A DNA stretch of 64,000 nucleotides from Sedimentibacter sp. MB31-C6. GTDB lineage: Bacteria > Bacillota > Clostridia > Tissierellales > Sedimentibacteraceae. Position numbers and translations under genes: made by a program. Shown piece after piece: positions 44,323-52,390 of this stretch. The notes under the pieces are model-generated. The model was not told the origin of the DNA and did not search any database. It saw only the letters and a list, made by a program, of their open reading frames with translations. The stretch is taken from NCBI RefSeq assembly GCF_035934735.1, contig NZ_CP142396.1, positions 434,001-498,000 of the forward strand, written 5' to 3'. Numbering within the stretch: the first letter of the stretch is position 1; the number at the start of each line of letters is the position of its first letter.

Positions 44323-45011
44323 TTATAATTTCTTATAAACTCTCATTGCAAATGTATACGCAACAACAATTATTGCTATACACCAAATCAAAGCAGTCCA
44401 TATCTCATTTCCTACTGGCTGGTTTGCTAATAAGTTACGAATAGCTTCTACAATAGGAGTTACAGGTTGATTTTCTGCAAAGACTCTTACTACTGAAGGC
44501 ATAGTATCTGTTGGTACAAAGGCAGAACTTATAAATGGTAAAAATATGATTGGGTAAGAGAATGCCCCTGCACCATCTGGTGTTTTAGCAGCAAGTCCTG
44601 CAATTACAGCAATCCAAGTCAAAGCAAGTGTAAATACCCCAAGAATTCCAAATACTGCTAACCATTCTAATATTCCTGCTGTAGAACGGAAACCCATTAG
44701 TAATGCAACAAGTATAATAACTACTACCGAAATTCCATTAGAGATTATTGATGTTAATACATGTCCCCATAATACTGTAGAGCGAGCTATAGGCATAGAA
44801 TGAAAACGTTCAAAAATACCACACTCTTTATCTATAAACAAACGGTAAGCTACATATGCAATCCCACTAATACATAAACAAATAATAGCATCATCGCAAT
44901 TGGTGTGATACAAACCGTAATAATTGTATCCATACTTCTTAAAAAATGACGCATCGAACGCCCAAACATAACACTCATATCTTTAAAAAAATACTTATTT
45001 GTTGATTCCAT
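44323..45011 (-). pseudogene. ABC-2 type drug-exporter permease, internal deletion
   Basis: The start at 45011 gives a proper N-terminus (YFFKDMSVMFGRSMRHFLRS, then IITVCITPIAMMLLFVYV). Then the frame changes and the second half (SGIAYVAYRLFIDKECGIFERFHSMPIARSTVLWG ... to 44323) follows. About 30 residues of the family's usual middle are missing at the junction near 44895. Both parts match the drug-exporter permease type encoded after DUF1048/PadR genes. Unlikely to work. Confidence 0.75.
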
Positions 45012-45773
45012 TTATTTCTCCTCCTTTTTACCAATGATTGTTAGGAATATTTCTTCTAAAGTAGGTTGTTTTTCAACATATTCAACTTTTGCAGGTGGAA
45101 ATAATTTTTTTAATCCTTCTAATGTATCTATAGCAATGATTTTTCCACCATGAAGAATAGCAATTTTATCTGCAAGTTGCTCTGCTTCCTCTAAATATTG
45201 AGTGGTTAAGAATATGGTAGTTCCATCAGCTGATAGCTCTTTTATGATTTTCCAAACTTCTAAACGTGCTTCTGGATCAAGGCCTGTAGTTGGTTCATCT
45301 AAGAAAATAATCTTTGGATTTCCCACAAGGCTCATTGCAATGTCAATTCTTCTTTTCATCCCTCCTGAATAAGAAGCTACTCTCCGATCTGCAGCCTCTG
45401 ACATACCAAAACGATTAATTAACTCATCTACTATTTGATTTGGATTTTTAAGATGTCTAAGTTTTGCTATCATTTGAAGATTTTCACGCCCAGTCAAAAT
45501 TTCATCAATAGCAGCGAACTGACCAGTAAGACTGATAGAACTTCTAATATTCCCTGAATTTTTTTCAATATCATAGCCATTGATCACAACACTTCCTGCA
45601 TCTGTTTTAATTAAAGTAGCCATGATTCTAATCATAGTTGTTTTTCCTGCTCCATTGGAACCTAGTAGTGCAAAAATACCTCCCTCCTCTACTTCAAAAT
45701 CTACTCCTTTGAGTACTTCTACATCTTTGTAGGCTTTCTTTACCCCTTTAATTTGTATTATATTTTTTTTCAT
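45012..45773 (-). CDS. Drug-exporter type ABC transporter ATP-binding protein
   Basis: 253 residues from the ATG at 45773 (GAGGAGG upstream). Walker A LGSNGAGKTTMIRIMATL, signature YSGGMKRRIDIAMSLVG, Walker B IIFLDEPTTGLDPEAR, and TTQYLEEAEQLADKIAIL; C-terminal PTLEEIFLTI is typical of the DrrA type. Its stop is next to the permease ATG. With the permease broken, the exporter is probably not functional unless another permease is used. Confidence 0.92.
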   Translation of the reverse strand: MKKNIIQIKGVKKAYKDVEVLKGVDFEVEEGGIFALLGSNGAGKTTMIRIMATLIKTDAGSVVINGYDIEKNSGNIRSSISLTGQFAAIDEILTGRENLQMIAKLRHLKNPNQIVDELINRFGMSEAADRRVASYSGGMKRRIDIAMSLVGNPKIIFLDEPTTGLDPEARLEVWKIIKELSADGTTIFLTTQYLEEAEQLADKIAILHGGKIIAIDTLEGLKKLFPPAKVEYVEKQPTLEEIFLTIIGKKEEK

Positions 45774-45857
45774 TTTCTTTTCCTCCTCTACAATAAAGTA
45801 CACTTACTCAAATATGGTCTAATCCTTTCAATGCATCTTGAGTAATTACCTAAAAAA

Positions 45858-45898
45858 AGAGCCGACAACTGTAATTTCACTTACATGTTATCGGCTCT
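45858..45898 (-). terminator. Terminator of the PadR/DUF1048/KTR operon
   Basis: AGAGCCGA and TCGGCTCT pair across 25 bases, with a T7 run on the minus strand. The end of the KTR gene lies inside the stem. A similar element is found at 50416-50466. Confidence 0.8.
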
Positions 45899-46076
45899 GC
45901 GTCTCAGCGTCTGGCTCTTTAATAACTGATATATTCAATTGTTTTACATTGATTATTGTTTCCTGTTTACACTTGGGACAAAATAGCGGGAAGTTTTCAA
46001 TCACCGTATCATCACGTATCTTGACCCTTGTTTTATTGCCACAAACCGGGCATAATATCCACTCGTATCTACTCAC
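45888..46076 (-). CDS. Cysteine-rich KTR-domain protein
   Basis: 62 residues from a GTG at 46076: SRYEWILCPVCGNKTRVKIR, FPLFCPKCKQETIIN, VIKEPDAETQSR. Two CxxC pairs form a zinc ribbon. Such KTR proteins are common on Tn916-like and other Firmicute mobile elements. The frame is also open further up, to 46124, into the DUF1048 gene; the GTG start matches family length best. Confidence 0.85.
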   Translation of the reverse strand: MSRYEWILCPVCGNKTRVKIRDDTVIENFPLFCPKCKQETIINVKQLNISVIKEPDAETQSR

Positions 46077-46089
46077 TCTACCATCCCTT

Positions 46090-46440
46090 TTACTTTGTTT
46101 TATCCGCGTCCCTTTTAATAGCATTGTTAACTTCTTGGTTAACAGATTCTTGATAGATGTCAGCGTAAGTTTTTGAATCTTTGATTAGATCGTCGCAGAA
46201 AGCTGCTACGTCAATGCCCGTCACTTCGAGCACGCCTTTTCCCAAGAGCGCGCCTTCTTCAAAAAGATCGATAATCCCCGAGAGTAAACCAATCCCATCA
46301 GTTAGCTCAACAGGGCCGACCTTATATAGATATTTTTGAATTTCTTTATAAACAATCTGATAATCTTTCGGAAGTGCCTTGACACGCGCCATGTGAGCTC
46401 GCCACTCTTTTTTGCCTTCTATAATATCTTGTATTCTCAT
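46090..46440 (-). CDS. DUF1048 protein, second copy
   Basis: 116 residues: EWRAHMARVKALPKDYQIVYKEIQKYLYKVGPV ... LSGIIDLFEEGALLGKGVLEVTGIDVAAFCDDLIKD. DUF1048 helical fold. Paired with another DUF1048 gene 9 bases upstream and a PadR regulator; role unknown but usually next to drug-exporter ABC genes, as here. Confidence 0.9.
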   Translation of the reverse strand: MRIQDIIEGKKEWRAHMARVKALPKDYQIVYKEIQKYLYKVGPVELTDGIGLLSGIIDLFEEGALLGKGVLEVTGIDVAAFCDDLIKDSKTYADIYQESVNQEVNNAIKRDADKTK

Positions 46441-46449
46441 TTTATCCTC

Positions 46450-46797
46450 CTATTTACCTAATTTTTTAGCGATATTATTGTTGAGTTGCTCACGCCACTT
46501 ATCACGATAAGACTTTGCCCCTTCCTCGCCAACCAGCGCTGAACAGAAGCCTTTGATATCGTCACCCAAAACATCTTGTATACTCTGACCATCTGCAACT
46601 GTTTCTTCGAGAAGACCAAGCACACCGTCAAGGATTGGCATAATGTTACGCCCAGTGAAATCTGAGTACATCCAAAGATTAGTATTAATTTTTTCCCATG
46701 CATCTTGATAATCAACTGGTAGCTTTTTGGCTCGCGATTCAAAAGATTTCAATTCTTTAGTCATGTCGCTTCCTGTAATTTTTTCCCAGAAATTCAT
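46450..46797 (-). CDS. DUF1048 protein, first copy
   Basis: 115 residues: FESRAKKLPVDYQDAWEKINTNLWMYSDFTGRNIMPILDGVLGLLEE ... VLGDDIKGFCSALVGEEGAKSYRDKWR. Its start overlaps the PadR stop by one base, so translation is coupled. Confidence 0.9.
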   Translation of the reverse strand: MNFWEKITGSDMTKELKSFESRAKKLPVDYQDAWEKINTNLWMYSDFTGRNIMPILDGVLGLLEETVADGQSIQDVLGDDIKGFCSALVGEEGAKSYRDKWREQLNNNIAKKLGK

Positions 46798-47120
46798 TAT
46801 TCCTTCTCCTTTAACTCATTAATTTTTGATGATATGAATTCCCATCTTTCCCAAAACCTCCTCAACTCTTCACGCCCTGCATCATTGAGCTTGAAAAACT
46901 TTCTCGGCGGTCCCATATCAGATGGCTTTTTTGTAATTTCTACAAGCTTATTTTTCTCAATCCGCACCAAGATGGTGTAAACTGTCCCATCTACAACATC
47001 TGAAAATCCGAGTGAATTTAACCTCCGCGTGATTTCGTATCCATAGGTTTCCTCGTGGCTGATAATTTCAAGAACACAGCCTTCCAACACACCTTTGAGC
47101 ATTTCCGTAAGGTTCTTCAA
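46797..47120 (-). CDS. PadR-family repressor
   Basis: 107 residues: LEGCVLEIISHEETYGYEITRRLNSLGFSDVVDGTVYTILVRIEKNKLVE, a PadR winged helix, and a short helical end. First gene of the operon; it likely controls the operon and the ABC exporter beyond in response to drugs. Confidence 0.93.
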   Translation of the reverse strand: MKNLTEMLKGVLEGCVLEIISHEETYGYEITRRLNSLGFSDVVDGTVYTILVRIEKNKLVEITKKPSDMGPPRKFFKLNDAGREELRRFWERWEFISSKINELKEKE

Positions 47121-47314
47121 CGTAACCCCTCCTAGCTATTCTGTATGACTTGTATTTAGTATTACTTACTACTAGTATATAGTAACACATAATAGCGTAA
47201 TTGTAAATAGTTTTTTTAAAAAACTACTTTTCATAATGAGCCCTGTAAAATCAGAAACAAATATATATAATTAGCATATTATAATTAATATATTAAATAA
47301 GAAAGGATATTTAA

Positions 47315-47773
47315 ATGAGTCGATTGAATCCTGAAAAACTATATGTTGAATTTACTGATGTTACTGCTACTGAACCAATTATACCTAGACGATATACATT
47401 AACCCATTCAGATATAACCGCTGATCTTTTTTTGACAATAGGTTCGGATTTTGCTTATTACAAACTTAATCCAATGAGAGATGAAGTAATGGGTGAATGG
47501 ATGGAAGACGACGCAAATGGTAACGCTTTTTATGTTTATTTGTATGTGGATGGACAATTTGTTCCAGAGATTAAAGCTATACGTGAAGCAATTTTTAGAA
47601 AGGAACTTCCCCTTGCTTTAGAAGCAATACGATATGGTGATAATGATTTCTTTAATGCTCATCCCAATTTGAATTATATTCCTATAATTGTTTATTTCTT
47701 GTCAACCGATCCAATGTTTTATAAAATTGAAAATTGGGGTACTTTTTCGGATTATATTATTAATGTTTCTTAA
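47315..47773 (+). CDS. Staygreen (SGR)-family protein
   Basis: 152 residues: LNPEKLYVEFTDVTATEPIIPRRYTLTHSDITADLFLTIG and YYKLNPMRDEVMGEWMEDDANGNAFYVYLYVDGQF, the staygreen pattern. In plants the family removes Mg from chlorophyll a; bacterial relatives occur in Firmicutes that have no chlorophyll and their natural substrate is unknown. Single gene with AAGGA ribosome site. Divergent from PadR. Confidence 0.85.
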   Translation: MSRLNPEKLYVEFTDVTATEPIIPRRYTLTHSDITADLFLTIGSDFAYYKLNPMRDEVMGEWMEDDANGNAFYVYLYVDGQFVPEIKAIREAIFRKELPLALEAIRYGDNDFFNAHPNLNYIPIIVYFLSTDPMFYKIENWGTFSDYIINVS

Positions 47774-47788
47774 AGCTTTTAAAAAAAA

Positions 47789-47812
47789 TTGCTCGAATTT
47801 AATTCGAGCAAT
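47789..47812. terminator. Convergent terminator hairpin
   Basis: TTGCTCGAATT pairs with AATTCGAGCAA; a run of A on the plus strand before it gives eight T on the minus strand, so it best serves the GNAT gene from the right while lying just after the staygreen stop. Confidence 0.65.
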
Positions 47813-47877
47813 ATATCAATATATAAGTAATATTTTTCCTTTTTTTATTATTATGGCATGTCTTGTGATAAAGGTTG

Positions 47878-48399
47878 CTATTTAATATAAATCCAATATC
47901 TTTGAAATATTTCACCATTATCTATATCTTCAGATTCAAGAATTCCTCCGTTATTAAGAATTGTTTTTGCTGAACCTAAATTGCTTTTTAAGCAAGTTAT
48001 TAATACTTTTGATAATCCTATATCTTTACATTCTTTCATTGCTAATGACAGCATTAATGAAGCATAACCTTTCTGTCTCTCACTTGGTCTTATACCATAA
48101 CCAATATGACCACCTCTAAACAATAAATAATCAGTGAGTTTATGCCTAATATCAATAGCTCCTAAAATTTTATCATTTTCATTTATCAGCCAATATGTAG
48201 AATTCTCAATAAAGCCTTCTGGCAAGCCTATTCCTTTGCTGTATCCATTCAATTTTTCTACCATCAAATTAAAATCAATGTCATATAGATTTAAACTCCA
48301 TGGTATTAATTCTTCTTCAGATTTTTTCCACTCTGTAATCATATCTAAGAATTCATATTCTAAATTATAGCTAGGCTTAATTAATCTAATTTTCACCAT
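47878..48399 (-). CDS. GNAT-family N-acetyltransferase
   Basis: 173 residues from the ATG at 48399. GNAT marks: YWLINENDKILGAIDIRHKL, GGHIGYGIRPSERQKGYASLMLSLAMKECKDIGLSKVLITCLKSN with the acetyl-CoA loop RPSERQKGYA. Substrate unknown. 11 bases after the DUF2200 gene, same strand. Confidence 0.9.
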   Translation of the reverse strand: MVKIRLIKPSYNLEYEFLDMITEWKKSEEELIPWSLNLYDIDFNLMVEKLNGYSKGIGLPEGFIENSTYWLINENDKILGAIDIRHKLTDYLLFRGGHIGYGIRPSERQKGYASLMLSLAMKECKDIGLSKVLITCLKSNLGSAKTILNNGGILESEDIDNGEIFQRYWIYIK

Positions 48400-48419
48400 A
48401 TTTACCACTTTTTCTATTA

Positions 48420-48770
48420 TTATTTTCGCAAAATCTTTTCCATTGATTTTCCCTTTGCTAACTCATCGATAAGCTTATCTAAATAACGAATTTCCTTCAT
48501 AGTTGATTCTTCAATGTCTTCCACTCTGACACCACAAACCACACCTTTAATCAAAGCACGCGAAGGATTCAGCTGAGGTGCTTCCGCAAAGAAAGTCTCA
48601 AAGTCTGTCTGTTTTTCCAATTGAGCTTCTAGCTCTTCATGGGTATATCCTGTCAACCAACGAATTATTTCATCAACTTCAGTTTTAGTACGTCCTTTTT
48701 TCTCCGCCTTCGTAACATAATGTGGATATACACTTGCGAAACTCATTGTATATATATGATGTTTAGCCAT
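48420..48770 (-). CDS. DUF2200 protein
   Basis: 116 residues from the ATG at 48770 behind [48 protein letters not shown] ... [30 protein letters not shown]. This is the full DUF2200 pattern; function unknown. A longer frame to 48854 lacks a ribosome site. Confidence 0.88.
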   Translation of the reverse strand: MAKHHIYTMSFASVYPHYVTKAEKKGRTKTEVDEIIRWLTGYTHEELEAQLEKQTDFETFFAEAPQLNPSRALIKGVVCGVRVEDIEESTMKEIRYLDKLIDELAKGKSMEKILRK

Positions 48771-48938
48771 TATACTTCCTCCCTTATATATTTTTCTTTT
48801 ATAGCATGAAAAAATGTCAAAATAATATTCTGCATTTACTAAGTTATAAAACAATTATATAATAAGATATGTACCTGTCAAATTAAAATTAAAATATTTA
48901 TGATACAAGTCAACGGAAACAACGTTCCCGTATCTTTA

Positions 48939-49664
48939 CTATCTCACATTTTCCGACAATTCCTTATTTCTAAAACTCTTATTGAGCCATCTACGCATAA
49001 AAGCTATCTGCTGCTCAGTGTGAAACCAATGCTCGCTATTTTCCATTACAGTTAAATCACAACCAAATTTTCGAGTAAACAGTTCCACTTCTCCACGTTC
49101 GATAAGGTTGTCTTTTCCACCATACAAAATTTCAGTGGGAACATCCCATTTTACAATCGGATGTTCTATAGCATACCTCCAATATTCCCAAGAAAGAGTC
49201 TGTCCAAAAGAAGTAGGGATAATAAGCTCTTGCTTTAAACGAACTTCAGAAACATTCTCCCATCTCAGCATCTTGGAAATGAGTTGCTCCATATCCAGAA
49301 CAGGCGAAACAAATAAACACTTTTCTAATCGCTCGTTACAGAAACTAAGCATACTAAACCAAGCTCCAATACTATTTGCAAATAATGAAATATGTTTCCA
49401 ACGGGATTTAACGTATTCCATTACTGAATTCAATTCTGGTACGATATGCCACGGGACAAAAGAATATATTTCACCTTTTCTATCGCCGTGTTCGGGTAAA
49501 TCAATACTTAAAACCTGCCAACCATGGCGACAAACAATTTCAGATAAAGTGGCAGCTTCTTCCTTATTACCGTCTTGACCATGGATATAGAGATATAAAC
49601 GTTTTGACGATACTCCCCAAAGAATTGCAGGTATCCCGTTAATACAAATTTGCTGTGTGTTCAT
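48939..49664 (-). CDS. Alpha/beta hydrolase
   Basis: 241 residues with the fold's marks: LYIHGQDGNKEEAATLSEIVCRHGWQVLSIDLPEHGDR, the nucleophile elbow FANSIGAWFSML (Ser near 97) and SEHWFHTEQQ with the catalytic His near 216. Serine esterase or peptidase type; substrate unknown. It is divergent from a TetR gene and shares its control region. Confidence 0.9.
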   Translation of the reverse strand: MNTQQICINGIPAILWGVSSKRLYLYIHGQDGNKEEAATLSEIVCRHGWQVLSIDLPEHGDRKGEIYSFVPWHIVPELNSVMEYVKSRWKHISLFANSIGAWFSMLSFCNERLEKCLFVSPVLDMEQLISKMLRWENVSEVRLKQELIIPTSFGQTLSWEYWRYAIEHPIVKWDVPTEILYGGKDNLIERGEVELFTRKFGCDLTVMENSEHWFHTEQQIAFMRRWLNKSFRNKELSENVR

Positions 49665-49703
49665 AAAATTCTCCTTTATTCTCCAAAACTATTTATGGTA
49701 GTT

Positions 49704-49752
49704 AAAATACTAACCTAATTAGTATTTTATATTATAACATGCCCTTTGTCAA
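49704..49752 (-). promoter_or_regulatory. Hydrolase promoter with TetR-type operator
   Basis: TTGACA (49747-49752) and TAAAAT (49724-49729) on the minus strand, 17 bases apart. The perfect palindrome AAAATACTAA-cctaa-TTAGTATTTT (49704-49728) covers the -10 box. Confidence 0.75.
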
Positions 49753-49781
49753 TATAGTTAGTACTTTTTCTAATATAATTA

Positions 49782-49810
49782 TTGACGATACTAATGTAAT
49801 TAGGTAAAAT
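49782..49810 (+). promoter_or_regulatory. TetR gene promoter with second operator
   Basis: TTGACG (49782-49787) and TAAAAT (49805-49810), 17 bases apart. The spacer holds ATACTAATGTAATTAGG, with the inner palindrome CTAAT-gta-ATTAG, related to the operator on the hydrolase side (ATACTAACCTAATTAGT). Confidence 0.72.
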
Positions 49811-49841
49811 GGTGTAAAACCATTTTAAGCGAGGTAAAATT

Positions 49842-50402
49842 ATGCGAGTAACCAAAACAGCAGTAGTGCAAGCTGCGTCTGATATAGCTGATGAAAAAGG
49901 GCTTAATAATGTTTCTTTAAAAGCCGTTGCTGAAAAACTAAATATTCGTACTCCCTCCCTATATAATCACATAGACAGTCTGGACGACTTACTTAGAGAA
50001 ATGGCCCATAATGGTATGAGTAAGATGAACGAAAGAATGACAAAAGTATCTATCGGCAATTATGGAGATACTGCAATAAAGTCCGTCGCAGTTGAATACC
50101 TCAACTATACGATTGAACATTCTGGAATTTATGAAACTATCCAATGGGCAACTTGGCACGGCACAGAAAAAACAGAAGAGATATTTGGAAATTACACATC
50201 ACTTTTATTAACACTTATTCGTTCCTGTAACTTCAAGCAAGAGTATACAAACGAAATACTTAATTTGTTAACAAGCATTCTCCACGGCTATACAACCTTA
50301 CAACTAAGATATGCGTTTTCCGATCCTGATAAAGTAAGAAAAGAGTTATGTAATGCCATTGACACCTTACTATTAGGTATACATCAAAAATACGACCAAT
50401 AA
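49842..50402 (+). CDS. TetR/AcrR regulator with WHG-type C-terminus
   Basis: 186 residues: helix-turn-helix AASDIADEKGLNNVSLKAVAEKLNIRTPSLYNHIDSLDDLLREM (11-54), then a helical domain with TIQWATWHGTEK and ILHGYTTLQLRYAF as in WHG-domain TetR proteins. It likely represses itself and the divergent hydrolase gene through the related palindromes in between. Confidence 0.92.
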   Translation: MRVTKTAVVQAASDIADEKGLNNVSLKAVAEKLNIRTPSLYNHIDSLDDLLREMAHNGMSKMNERMTKVSIGNYGDTAIKSVAVEYLNYTIEHSGIYETIQWATWHGTEKTEEIFGNYTSLLLTLIRSCNFKQEYTNEILNLLTSILHGYTTLQLRYAFSDPDKVRKELCNAIDTLLLGIHQKYDQ

Positions 50403-50415
50403 TTCTATTAAAGAA

Positions 50416-50466
50416 AGAGCCGATAATCTGTAACTTTTAGGGGTCACATCAAAGTTCAACGGCTCT
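50416..50466 (+). terminator. Terminator of the TetR gene, related to the KTR operon terminator
   Basis: AGAGCCG pairs with CGGCTCT followed by TTTAT. From here to about 50506 the sequence resembles the tail of the KTR gene and its terminator at 45858-45950 (CTGATATATTCAA shared), so it is a decayed copy of that tail. Confidence 0.65.
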
Positions 50467-50508
50467 TTATCTTAACATCTGATTCATAAAGACTGATATA
50501 TTCAAATA

Positions 50509-52104
50509 TTAATTCGTTAGATTTTCCTTAACTACTCTTGGGCTTATCCAACGTAAAATATTTATTTTTGAACCTGCCTTATCATTAGTACCTGACAATC
50601 TGCTACCTCCAAACGGCTGCTGTCCTACTACAGCACCAGTAGGTCTATCATTTATATAAAAATTGCCAGCAGAGTTTACAAGAACTTTTTCAGCTTGTTC
50701 AATTATAAATCTATCCTTTGCAAACACAGAACCAGTCAATCCATAAACAGATGTATTATTGACTAATGATAATAATTCATTAAATTCTTCATCTTCGTAA
50801 ACATAAATTGTCAATACAGGTCCGAAGATTTCTTCCTCCATGGTTTTAAATTTAGGTTCAGTTGTTACTGCAATTGTAGGTTCAATAAAATAACCCTTTT
50901 TGTCATCACAGTCACCACCAAAAATTATTTTAGCTTCCTCAGAATTTTTTATATAATCAATATATCCTTTAATAGTATTAAATGATTTTTGATCTATTAC
51001 TGCCCCCATGAAAGTATCAGATTCTTCTATATCACCAACTTTAAGACTACTTGCTTTATTTAAAAGTAATTCTTTTATTTCTGGCCATACACTTCTTGCC
51101 ACATAAGCTCTTGAAGCTGCAGAGCATTTTTGTCCCTGATATTCAAAAGCTCCTTCAATTAATCCGCGTACAGCAGATTTTAAGTTCGCTGATTTGTGTA
51201 TTACTATATAGTTCTTACCACCAGTTTCCCCAACAAGCCTTGGAAATGTTTTATAACTTGAAATATTATTTCCTACTGTTTTCCACATATCTTGAAACAC
51301 TTTTGTAGAACCAGTAAAATGAATACCGCAAAGTTCTGGTCTATTAAGAATCAAACTACCTATATCATCTGAATTGCCAGGTAAAAAATTTATAACTCCA
51401 TCCGGCATACCTGCTTCCTGCAATAGTTGATATACAACATAAGAAGAGTATACTGTGCTGGATGCCGGCTTCCATACTACGGTATTGCCTGCAATTGCCG
51501 GTGCCGATGGTAAATTAGCTGCAATTGACGTAAAATTAAAAGGAGATACTGCAAAAACAAATCCTTCCAAAGGTCTATATTCTGTCTTATTCCAAATTCC
51601 TTTAGCAGAAATAGGCTGTTCCATATATATCTCTTTCAAGTATTCTACATTGTATCTAAAAAAGTCAACAAGTTCACAGGCTGAATCTATTTCAGCTTGC
51701 TTATAAGTTTTACTTTGAGTTAGCATAGTAGAAGCATTAAGTTTTGCTCTCCATGGACCTGCTGCAAGTTCAGCAGCTCTTAAAAATATTGCTATCCTCG
51801 ATTGCCATGGCATGTTTTCCCATTCTTCCTTAGCCTTTAAAGATGCCTCAACTGCCTTCAAAGCTTCTGTTTTTCCAGCTTTATGATATTCTCCTATGAT
51901 TTTATTTTTGTTATGTGGAAGTAAACACATACCCTTATTTCCAGTACGAATTTCCTTACCGCCAATTATAACTGGTATATCTATAAATGAATTTTTCATT
52001 TTAGCCAGTTCTTTTTCTAACTCTTCCCTTTCCCTACTACCAAGTTCATATGATAAGACTTGCTCATTAATGAATTGATTTTTCTTTATTAAACTGTTAT
52101 TCAT
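50509..52104 (-). CDS. L-glutamate gamma-semialdehyde (1-pyrroline-5-carboxylate) dehydrogenase
   Basis: 531 residues of the class 4 aldehyde dehydrogenase type: NKTEYRPLEGFVFAVSPFNFTSIAANLPSAPAIAGNTVVWKPA, VGETGGKNYIVIHKSANL, the catalytic Cys of YQGQKCSAASRAYV, and the C-terminal PTGAVVGQQPFGGSRLSGTNDKAG. It makes glutamate from P5C with NAD, in proline or arginine/ornithine breakdown. Single gene; no proline dehydrogenase nearby. Confidence 0.93.
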   Translation of the reverse strand: MNNSLIKKNQFINEQVLSYELGSREREELEKELAKMKNSFIDIPVIIGGKEIRTGNKGMCLLPHNKNKIIGEYHKAGKTEALKAVEASLKAKEEWENMPWQSRIAIFLRAAELAAGPWRAKLNASTMLTQSKTYKQAEIDSACELVDFFRYNVEYLKEIYMEQPISAKGIWNKTEYRPLEGFVFAVSPFNFTSIAANLPSAPAIAGNTVVWKPASSTVYSSYVVYQLLQEAGMPDGVINFLPGNSDDIGSLILNRPELCGIHFTGSTKVFQDMWKTVGNNISSYKTFPRLVGETGGKNYIVIHKSANLKSAVRGLIEGAFEYQGQKCSAASRAYVARSVWPEIKELLLNKASSLKVGDIEESDTFMGAVIDQKSFNTIKGYIDYIKNSEEAKIIFGGDCDDKKGYFIEPTIAVTTEPKFKTMEEEIFGPVLTIYVYEDEEFNELLSLVNNTSVYGLTGSVFAKDRFIIEQAEKVLVNSAGNFYINDRPTGAVVGQQPFGGSRLSGTNDKAGSKINILRWISPRVVKENLTN

Positions 52105-52390
52105 AAGACTCCTTCCATTCTTTATACCAACAATTATTATTAGTAATGTATTTTTTTATATTTATTACTAACATTATTACATAACAGTAAATTATATGCA
52201 ATAATAAATTGGTTATTTTAAAAATTTCTACTATTAGTAAAAAAATGCTTATAAATAAATTCTAATTTTCATTATGTCTATCAAAATACTTATACCTTGA
52301 TAAACTAAGTATACATCTACATAGTTCATCAAGGTATATTAAGCTACTAAATAATCAATTATTAATCATATGTTAAAATGAAAATAGTTG

